A stretch of DNA of 64,000 nucleotides, from contig CM030936.1 of assembly GCA_018136815.1 (NCBI GenBank), positions 578,831 through 642,830 on the forward strand, in the 5' to 3' direction. A program made the translations under genes and the position numbers. Within the stretch, counting starts at the first letter, position 1. Each line of letters opens with the position of its first letter. Origin of the DNA: Isochrysis galbana. Lineage: Eukaryota > Haptophyta > Isochrysidales > Isochrysidaceae. Below the pieces are notes generated by a model that searched no databases, was not told the origin of the DNA, and saw only the letters and a list, made by a program, of their open reading frames with translations. Below, one piece after another: positions 55,784-64,000 of the stretch.

Positions 55784-58700
55784 CTACGTGCTGCCAGCAA
55801 GTTCATCGGCAGTTTCTCGAACCGGGAACATCCCTGCCCCATGCCGTCGCGCTGGTGAGGAGCTCAGCATTTTTGCCTCGTGGGCTCTTTGTACCTCCAA
55901 ATAGGTTGACAAGAGATTGCCGAAGTCCAGTGGCATGCCGCCCGCCTTCTCGCTCGGTACGTCGCTGCCAATGGTCGGCGCGTTGGAACCGTGCGCGGCC
56001 GATGCCTTGCCGCTCCCCTTAGAAACTTTGAAGCCGGAGTTGGCACCATTGCCATTAGAGCGATCGTGCGCATGCAACGCTAGTCGGAAAACACCGAGCT
56101 CGGGAACGGAAGCTAGCCGTGCCTGCCGTGGCATGGGACAGTGAAAATGGCGCGGTGCTACCAGAGAGTGCGCACACTGATTTCGGAGAAGAGTTCGTAG
56201 CAAGGGAAGAGCGGAGCCTACCTGCAAAGTTTGGAATGCTGGAGATTGCGGAAGTAGCATGAGGATGCCGCCAAGAGTTTTGAGCAAGTGAGGGTGATGC
56301 TCGGGCTCGAGCAGATGGAGACGGACCTGAGGGGAGGTGATCCGATCGCAGCGAAGAGCACCTCAGAATCGAATGTGCGCGCACGCGCGTACATACCGAC
56401 GGGTATTAGGGATGAGCTCGAGCGAGTGCCTTGGCAGTGGTGCAGCACTCCCACTCGCGCCCTCCAAGGGGCCAAGGCAGGAGGAGGAAGGGTACGCAAG
56501 GGGGGGGGGGGGGGGGGGGAAGGGGGCTTGCAGGTTGTGTAGCGCACATGCGTAAAAATTGGGCTCTCAAGGAGTTGGACGAGCTTGTCGACTTGCAAGA
56601 GGAATGCGAGCGTCACCTCCATGGTGGCAAATTGGGAGATGAGGCACGCTGCGTGCTCATATGCCTGCGTGATGTCCAAAGTAGAGCCGGCGTGTTGGTC
56701 CGAGAATAAGCGATTCGCACGCTTGTATATACTAGCGGTGCGGGAATGGCGCGCTTCCACGAGCGCCTTTGATGAGACAAGCGCCGTCGGCATCATTATG
56801 ACCACAACCTAGTCACGTACCTGCGCGACCAAGCACATAGATAGGAGAGAAACCGGGCTGTGGCACCACGCCGGGTAAAGAGTCCGTAAGAGGTCTGCAC
56901 CATCCGCATCAGTCACTCCGCGTTTTAAGTGGACTCGTAGCTTGAGCGCCTTTTGAGCAAGGGGAGAGCTCGGTCAGCTAGAGGGCAGCCTTGCGTTGAG
57001 CAGGTGGTGGTGGCGAACGCAACATCGAACCAGCCACCATACGCCCTTATGACAGTCTCGTTCCCTTCCACTTTTGGGTCCATTTAGGCACAGTCTGACA
57101 AGGATGTGTGGCAAGCCACGAAGATAGGCGTTGCAGGCATAAACTCGCCTCAGGGGATGTGAGTAAGATGATGTTGAGCGACTCAATCATTTGCGAGGCA
57201 AAGTCCAGATCCTCTTCAGCAGTTAGCCCCTGGCAACAAGAATTCCATGAGTGGGTGGATACGAATGCACCGAGGACTGCCACGCGCCTTATGCATCCAA
57301 GTCCGCAGGCGACCGCGAAAGCAACACCTCCCAATCCCGGCCTTAAAAAGTTCTAGCGCACAAGGTTGCCGCCAATGCCAGTGGGCCCCTTTCGGCTGAA
57401 ATACTATGGCGTGCAGTCATGACAACTGACCTGAGCCAATGTGACAAAGAGGTTGCTAGGCTCGAGAAGCTCGCAGAGCTGCCGCACGATGAGCGCACCC
57501 CTAGAATCGGCGAACGTGGGAGGTCGTTATGAGAATTCGGCGCGTTGTGCGTTTTGAAACCGGCGTGCCGCCAACGGGTTTGCATGCCGGATCCGGAATG
57601 TCGCTCAAGTGCACTTCCGTGCTTCCTAAGTAGTTGATTGCCCGGAAGAATTACGATTTCCTAAACTTTGGCCATCCGGACCTGCGCTCCAGAATCGACC
57701 TTTCATCTCTGAGTAGAGTAAGCAAGTGAGCACAGAATGGCCGAAGCCGAGAAGCGTCGGGCACCATTCGTGCCAGCGCCTCAAGATCTAGACGAACCAC
57801 CTGCAATAGCCAGAGGTGAGCCGAGCCACAAGGTGAGCTGCGCCACAAGGGTTCAGATATCCAAGGGGGGCAAGCGTCAGCGGATCTCTAATGAAAGCAA
57901 GTGAATAGACACCGCAGTTGCAGGCCAATCGGTTGACTATGAGCACAGCCGTCACCTCTTCAGAGGGGTTGCACAGGCAGCGAAAGAGCGGCGGCCACAA
58001 TTTAGGCGCGAGTTCCATCACGGCTGCAGGCGCTTTTCGAAGAAGCATGTGTGTCCACTGCAAGGTTGCGAGGAGAGTAGGGACGTACTGCGACGAGAAG
58101 TGCGAGGTGAGGGCGAGCAGGACTGCAGGGATCTCGACGTGGGCTTCGTGTGACTAAGAATGCAGAGGAGAAGTCATCATTGGGGCCTAGACGTCCACGT
58201 TGTAAGGCGACCATGCTTTGCCGGCGAGCCGCTAGCAGCACGTGCGGGTGTTCTACTAGTTAGGGTAAGTCACGGGGATGCGATGTACAGTTACAAAATC
58301 GTGTCTGCCGATGCTCCTTCACCTGGTGTATTAAGTCCCTGAGTGTTGCATCAGCGCGCGAAGCGGCCTCTCGGATTTCTTCCTCGGGATGAGAGAGAGA
58401 CGAAAGCACAGGGTCTAGGATCTGAAGAAAGTAGGTGTGGAGCCTTGAACGATGCAGACATCGCATTTGCATCTTCAGAAACGGTCTAGATGGGCCCTCG
58501 AGGCGCGCGCGACCCTTGCACATACAAAGCTTGGCGGTTGGAGCATGGGCGGTGCGGTGAGCACCTGTGCGCAAAAGGGGAGCATCTGTGCCTCCGCGTG
58601 CGCAATAAGCGGGTGCAACCACGTGATTGCTGTAAGTCGAGTGAAACGATCGTAGGAAGAACAGTGGCTCACAAGTACATGGACGATGGGCGCGTACGAG

Positions 58701-60579
58701 ACGTCCCTGGAACCCAAGAGAGGCGGAAGGGAATGTATCTGACTAAGATAGGCATGGGACTTGATGAGGTGTAACGAGTGGACGGAGAGTGCTGCCAATG
58801 GCCAAAATACGACGAGCAAAATCCCGGAGATAGTGAGATGGCCCCGCTTGGGCACGCGAAGCCCCACGGCGCACGCACTCTGCGTCTCGTATCTCCCTCA
58901 AAAAATCCGATAGGACTGAAAATGTCTGCTGGCGGATCTCCTTATTAGCGTCGGCGAGCATATGGAAGAGTCCGTCGAAGAAGACGGGTAGATGCGAGAG
59001 CATGTCCAAGTCGGGCACCTGTGTCTCGCATAGGGCCACGAGATGAGCGGATTGTGAAGATGAGCCCTTGCCTGCGCGCCGGGCCGACTGCCCCGAAATA
59101 TCGGGTGGGATGACGAATACGCAAGTGCGGACCAATGAGGGCTGTGCACAATGGGATTCTTCTCACCGACTCGAGCGTCGATATCCAGCCGACGAGAAAC
59201 TGGCGTGAAAACGGGTTTGAGACGTAGATTCGTTCGCCTAACAATCCATGGCAAATGCGCTCAGGCATGACCACCGGGGCCCTTTAACACTGCACGCAGC
59301 GCCAGCCATAGCATGCAGGCTGTGCGTTGAGGCCCTGTGACCATTCTACCTAGTAACGGCATGAAGGCGTCCATATCAAAGGCGTCGCTCTCAGTGACAA
59401 CATCCTTCATCAAGCGGTCGAGGAGCTGCATGCCGTTTTGGACCTGCAAACCGCAATGGTGACATGCTGATGTTGTCAGAGAGCCGTCAGGCAGGGAGTT
59501 GGGCGGCTGCGAGACGTCATGACGACGACATCAAAGATTCGCCCCGCAAGACAAAGGCCACCTCAACGACCCCATCCTATGTGGATAGCGCCGGGACTTG
59601 ATTCCGACGTCCCACCTGTACATCCGTATCTGCAGAAAGTTTGAAGAGCCCATCAAAAATGGCATTGATGTGTGCGACACAGGACGACCTAGCCACCTTG
59701 GCGATGTTGTAAAGTGCCTCACAGGCGGTGTAACGAACTCTGGCGTCGGGGTCGGAGAAGGCCGAGAGTACGGGAGGGAGCAACTAAGGACAAAGCGGGA
59801 GGCACCAAGGGGGTCAAAGGATAGATCTGTTCCAGTATAAGAACACGTTGAGCGCACATGCAAGCAAGAGAACAGCAGATAGACTGAGACTTTATGTACA
59901 GCCTCTCAGCATGCATGTTGGGGCGAATAAGAAGGCGCGGGGTCCTTCCTCGATTTGCCTCTGACCGAAGCCCGGACAACAGAGCTCCAAGCATCTCTCA
60001 CACGGCCTTGTGCCAACACTACCTGCGGCAGCATTGGTCCGACATCCTGTCTCAGCCCGATGGCAGTCCCTGAGAGCGCATGCAAAGCGCCTTTGCGTAC
60101 ATTGGCTTGAGCAGATTGCGCAAGCTCCGTCGCTAGCTGCTTCACCACAGAATTTATCTTTTCATGCTGGCCAGCCTACATAAGGTGGAGACTAGAGATG
60201 AGTTTGCACAGATTCACAGTAGGGAGTGGGTTCCGTCGAAGCGCATATGAGCGATGACATTCCGCAGCATGATGGAGCATCCCGTCCCCGACGCCCTACG
60301 CCCCTAGCGCTCAGACAGCTCGCGCAGGCTCGCCATGTTGTCCCAAATGCGCTAAGAGAGGCTCTTTGGCCCCACGTGTCCATGTGCGGCGCTGGAGCTA
60401 CGGCGGCTTCCACAGGACGACGGGTCGGCTCTGATTGCCCGTGCGCCCCCCTCCCTCCACCACCCGATCCCGTTCACCTCGCGCAGCTCGCGCACGAGCG
60501 CCTCGACCTCGAGTGCCGCATGCTTTCGCTTCTCGTACTCCTTCTGGCCGAGTGAGCGGATGGTTGATGCAGGCAGCAT
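55784..60579 (-). CDS. VAC14: VAC14 PIKfyve-complex scaffold, 16 exons
   Basis: Sixteen exons (60579-60478, 60175-60023, 59783-59616, 59443-59350, 59237-59167, 59018-58879, 58706-58565, 58421-58323, 58153-57956, 57800-57682, 57500-57431, 57229-57149, 56949-56821, 56664-56548, 56326-56222, 56122-55784) join without a frame break to about 708 aa. VAC14 is a HEAT-repeat scaffold that holds Fab1/PIKfyve and Fig4 on endosome/vacuole membranes to control PI(3,5)P2. Landmarks: [149 protein letters not shown]. Exon 12 ends at a GC donor (GAG|GCGAGT). The human protein is about 780 aa, so this is near complete. Confidence 0.93.
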
Positions 60580-60907
60580 TGAAGGGAGGGGGGCGGGCGG
60601 GGCGGGCGGGCGGGCGGGGAATAAAGGGTGGTTGGGGTGGTTAGGGGGGAGGGGGGGAATGTGGTAGCGGGGCACTGGGCTGCGTGCAGAGGGCCAGGCT
60701 GAGCGGGCGCAGTGGGGAGCGGGGGGGGGGAGGGGGGAGGGGGCGGGGAGGGGAGCGAGAGAAGGGCGGGAGAGTGGGCGGGAGGAGTATCAGAAGAAAG
60801 AAGAGGCCAAACCCAAGATGAGGAGAGAGAGAAAGAAGATGGACGAAAGAGGAACATACAGAGAGAGAAGGAGGAGAAGGAGAAGAGAGGGGGAAGAGGG
60901 AGGGCGT
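60580..60907 (+). promoter_or_regulatory. Purine-rich tract = pyrimidine leader of VAC14
   Basis: GA- and G-rich on the plus strand, hence C/T-rich upstream of the VAC14 start on the minus strand. No credible ORF. Confidence 0.45.
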
Positions 60908-61105
60908 CAGAGTTTTATTGTTGTGTTAGTATAACCTTAGTGCTGCGGGACCGTAGCCCTTCGACGGCAACGGAGCAACGGAACCCCTCCCTCGCGAAGG
61001 GGGTGTACGCGGTTGGCGCATGGCTCGTCCGGTGTATGTGGCTAGGAATGCTAGCTAACAAGATGTCATACGACGCTATAAGTTCTAACATGGTACCCCT
61101 TAGGT
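60908..61105 (-). repeat. Dispersed repeat family C, copy 3 (inverted)
   Basis: Reverse complement of the family at 9290 and 52690 (GCGCATGGCTCGTCCGG, GTGGCTAGGAATGCTAGC). Confidence 0.65.
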
Positions 61106-61196
61106 GTTGATTTGTGATGTGGAAGTAGAGCTCTTTGAACAATCGTTTGTTGCGCAGGGACGAAGTAGAATTCCCAGTCGTCATAATAGAAGAACG

Positions 61197-61690
61197 GAAG
61201 GTGTTTAGATAAAAAAAACTTCTGAAGATTCAGGGCTACTCGCCTACTAGCTATGGGTCACACCTTTGCCTTTGCTCTCTACAGCGCCCTTAGTTTCCCT
61301 CCCTCCACCTCTTCCCCTGCCCCCCTTTATTCCTTTTTCTTCGGTTTCCGGGGTCCGGCCTCGGTGCACTACTTGAGGCCTGGTTCGGAGTGTGGGGTTC
61401 GGGCAGGCCTTTTGAGTTTGTCGATATTTCCTTGTGTGTCTATCCGTCTAAGTCTTATTTGTTATGGTTATGTCCGGGTCCTAATGTCTCTAGTATCAGT
61501 TTTGGATGGCGTGCCAAAGCTTCAAGTGCTTTGGTTGTCTTGCTCCTTGATCTCCTCGACGGCGTAAACGTAAACGATCCCCAGCTTGGTGGTTAGCTCC
61601 ACTAACTCCGCACTGGGCCTAAGTCCGCCTTTGCCTTTGTCGTTCCTATTGAAGATGGGTCTCAAGTCGTTCGAAGGTGTTTAGATAAAA
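61197..61690 (-). mobile_element. 5'-truncated LINE, family 1, with 18-bp target duplication
   Basis: Body 61215-61672 on the minus strand encodes the ORF2 end (NDKGKGGLRPSAELVELTTK, compare SDKGRLKPSEELAKL at 29068), then the family 1 3' UTR ending CTGAATCTTCAGAAG plus oligo-T. It is flanked by perfect 18-bp copies of GAAGGTGTTTAGATAAAA (61197-61214 and 61673-61690). Confidence 0.9.
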
Positions 61691-61734
61691 GTTCCCGTTC
61701 ACCTGAGGCGACTGTGATTCGCTGCTGCACCATT

Positions 61735-62075
61735 CGGCCGCCCCCCCGCGCGGGGGGGGAAGAGGCCAGCAGTTCGTCCGTCCGCGAGCGCCCAGCGGAG
61801 GGCTTCCCCCACGCCCCCCCCCCCCCTCTCGCGAGGTGGGGCGAGAGGAGGGAGGCCTCATCGGCTTTCCCCCCGCGCGGAGAACGGCGGGCGGAGTCGT
61901 CCCCGGAGCCCTTTTCTTGCGGGGGATATTTCCCCCCGCGCGGGGAACGCTCGGCGGTTCTTCTTCCTGGTGCGTGGGCGGGCCTTTTGGTGGTCTCCCC
62001 GCGCCGGGGGGGAATTGCAGCTTCCTGACGGTGCCCCGCGGCGTTTTCCCCGCGCGGGGGACGATCTGCGAATCC
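61735..62075. repeat. Cluster of CCCCGCGCGGGG-type palindromes
   Basis: At least six GC-only palindromes (CCCCCCGCGCGGGGGGG at 61740, TTTCCCCCCGCGCGG at 61866 and 61929, CCCCGCGCCGGGGGGG at 61998, TTTTCCCCGCGCGGGGG at 62043) are spaced 45-120 bp apart with similar TT(T/C)-CCCC lead-ins. No protein-coding frame is credible. Confidence 0.7.
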
Positions 62076-62129
62076 TGGAAATCGCCCGCGGCGGGCGCGA
62101 GCCATCAATAGCGGGGCAGACTTGGGGAT

Positions 62130-62480
62130 CAGACTTGGGGCTATTAGCCACAAGGACTGGCAACACCTTCCCAAAAGGCCTAACTAACATGTTTGAGGGT
62201 GTTAGTTAGTGGATTTCAGCTAATGCGGGTGTATGTAAGGTGTTAGGGGCGGAAACAGCGAACGTGTTAGGAAGGTGTTAGGGCATATTTATTCAGGGGC
62301 GTTAGCACTGTTTGGGGTGTTAACATGTTAACACACATTCGAACACACTCACACCTATATCTATATATATATCTTCCCTGCGGGGAGCGTGGAACGCGCG
62401 TCAATTTGGCATCAACCTTGAAGTCACGCCGCCTTGGCCGCGTCAATTTGGCATCAACCTTGAAGTCACTTCCAGCAAGG
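62130..62480 (+). repeat. GGTGTTAG-rich stretch and 2 x 31-bp tandem
   Basis: Repeated GGTGTTAG/GTGTTAAC motifs (62195-62340). CGCGTCAATTTGGCATCAAC plus CTTGAAGTCAC is duplicated at about 62397-62428 and 62439-62469. No gene seen. Confidence 0.6.
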
Positions 62481-63149
62481 AGAATTCCCTTCCGCTGGCG
62501 CTTAGTTGATTTGTTGATCATGACTTCCTTTTAAGCTCATGGTCGCCCACCGCATAAGCTTTACACACTGACGGACCACATGGGCCACCCGCAATAGGAG
62601 TGGTGGAAAGCATAATCGTTGAAAGAAATGAGTGAGTGGCACCGGGGCTAGCACTAGGCAGCAAGACCGAGCGGCAGGAGGCACCGCCCAACACCACACC
62701 ACACCAACACCAATACACGTTGCTGCACGATGACTTGCAGCAAGCTCCCAGCCCAGAGGCGAGAGAGGGCTGCTAGCATGGGTAAGTGGTGCCGGCGTCG
62801 GAAAGACAAAAGAGTGTGTCGCCGCCGCCTCTTGGACTTCACATTATGCAAGGATGCGAACTTTTGGATCCACTTAATAAGAAGAGACCATGCAATCGAG
62901 CGCGTCCAGCGCGTATCCATACCTCTCACAATGACTCGACGATCGAGCCCTCATTATTCTGGCAATGTCCGATGCGGCGCAAGTACCTAGCGGGAACTCA
63001 TTAAGGCGAGAAAACTTCCCCAAAGAGTGGAGAACGGAGGAGGAGGGGAGTGAGGGAAGCAGCCGAATCCTTTTGTGCGACTCGAGTCCTCATCCACACT
63101 CGCCATACGACAGACGCCGTTGCCGGACACTAACAATTATCGTTCCCCT
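62481..63149. other. Intergenic, no gene seen
   Basis: Short ORFs only. It lies downstream of the RNase gene's stop. Confidence 0.4.
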
Positions 63150-64000
63150 TCAGGATTTTCTCCGCCCCGACCCGCGGCTGGCGGTGAGAGATACGATCTC
63201 CACCTCGACGCGACCTTGGGACGCATCGACCGACCTTAGCCGCACTCGCACTGGGCGGCCGGGCTGCAATCCCACGTGCTGACTTCCTCGGCCACGTCCG
63301 CGCCCTCGACCTTGCGCAGTGCCGCGTGCGGTCGACGGCGTGCCACCACCAACCTGTACGCCACCAGCTCTTGAGTCTCGTTGATCAGCTCCGTCGCCCA
63401 CATCACCCCATTTGGCGTAAGCCGTCACGCCATCCACGCCATCGATTCTCACCACGACCTCTGGTCTCCTGTCGCTATCTCCAACCCGGGGAGGCATCAC
63501 CTTCACAATCTTCGCATCAAGCTCGGTGTATCGAATGGAGCCAAAGCGCCGGCGGCCTCCTGCGCTATGAACGGCCTGTTGCGCGTACACTTCCTCAAGA
63601 TCACGAAGACCAGCGATAGAGCGCGCACCCGCCTGCGAGGCGACGAAAGAAAGTGCTGAATGAGTTGGATGCGAATAGGTCGCCGTGGTGGGGTACGAAT
63701 AGTGTGACGCGACATTCACATGCGGGCCACAATTCTACCGGGGTGTCTTGATATCGTCTTGAGCGAGGACACGGAACGATGCTCGCGTACACAAGGCGCG
63801 CAAGGGGCCAAAATCCACACCTGCTGAGCCTCAACGCTCGATCGGATTTCTGCAGACCGCCGCTTGATCCAAAGCTCCAGCGCTGCGACTTCACCAATGG
63901 GCATGCCCCTTTCTCCCGTTAATGCAGCCCCAAGTTGCCGCTGTGCGATAAGATCCGCATATCGCCGAAGCGGAGCGGTGGCAATCCTCTGGTGCTCAGC
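63150..64000 (-). CDS. RNase II/R family exoribonuclease, C-terminal part (runs off right edge)
   Basis: From the right edge the minus strand encodes the end of an RNB catalytic domain (TAPLRRYADLIAQRQL; the family has SPLRRYxDLxxxRQL) and a helix ending SSVEAQQ at a donor (63821|). After a GT-AG intron the next exon starts at 63632 (AGARSIAGLRDLEEVYAQQA). It reads on through a basic Gly/Arg-rich insert (GRGRGRGRGS) into an S1-like strand pattern (VRVRLRSVDASQGRVEVEIV) and a stop at 63150. The enzyme degrades RNA 3' to 5'. The conserved Arg of the RRY motif is present. Catalytic aspartates lie outside the window. Organelle or cytosolic location cannot be judged. Confidence 0.75.

Noticed and set aside
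61662..62190. 170-aa ORF through the palindrome cluster
   Set aside because: Arg/Gly/Pro translation of GC palindromes; starts inside the LINE target duplication.

Overview
The window is nuclear DNA from a GC-rich, intron-dense unicellular eukaryote. Genes are split by spliceosomal introns of about 70-500 nt. Most introns are GT-AG, with some GC-AG. Intergenic DNA is packed with (GA)n/(CT)n tracts, G/C homopolymers and transposon debris, and one 100-base N run at 18601-18700 marks a scaffold gap. A free-living alga, perhaps a haptophyte, would fit (high GC, GC-AG introns, a phenylalanine/tyrosine pathway enzyme, ciliary-looking proteins), but nothing here fixes the lineage.

Layout. 1-5.8 kb: LINE ends and a 2.6-kb inverted-repeat structure whose 680-bp arms enclose a small SMIM4/UQCC5-like mitochondrial gene. 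6.2-8.6 kb (-): a five-exon gene joining a eukaryotic-type chorismate mutase to prephenate dehydratase and an ACT domain. 9.8-10.7 kb (+): a GYF_2-domain protein. 11.7-12.2 kb (-): a weak two-exon candidate. 12.9-20.0 kb (+): a very long PHD-finger/PLU-1-like chromatin protein with the N gap inside it. 20.7-22.0 kb: a GC-rich repeat family. 22.8-24.9 kb (+): MOB1, seven exons. 26-29.5 kb: a LINE in the twin-primed arrangement (ORF1/endonuclease half inverted against the ORF2 tail). 30.0-30.7 kb (-): an unrecognised ORF. 31-33 kb: LINE tails and a 185-bp hAT-like MITE. 34-38 kb (+): two unrecognised genes, one very acidic. 38.3-42.3 kb: a complete 4.0-kb Kolobok-type DNA transposon (TTAA duplications) encoding a transposase with CXC and Tudor-like C-terminal domains. 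42.8-43.6 kb (+): a C-terminally anchored membrane protein. 45.9-48.3 kb (+): haem O synthase COX10. 49.6-52.5 kb (-): a coiled-coil protein with a C1q/TNF-like C-terminus. 53.6-54.1 kb (-): a probable RNA polymerase largest-subunit fragment. 55.4-55.7 kb: an LTR-retrotransposon integrase tail. 55.8-60.6 kb (-): VAC14, sixteen exons. 61.2-61.7 kb: a LINE tail with an 18-bp target duplication. 63.1-64.0 kb (-): the 3' end of an RNase II/R family gene that runs off the right edge.

The host genes are unrelated housekeeping functions (aromatic amino acid synthesis, chromatin, Hippo/MEN signalling, respiratory chain assembly, PI(3,5)P2 control, RNA decay). They are not an operon or a cluster. The least expected items are the chorismate mutase-prephenate dehydratase fusion, the CXC/Tudor Kolobok transposase, and LINE families whose sense strand ends in oligo-T.
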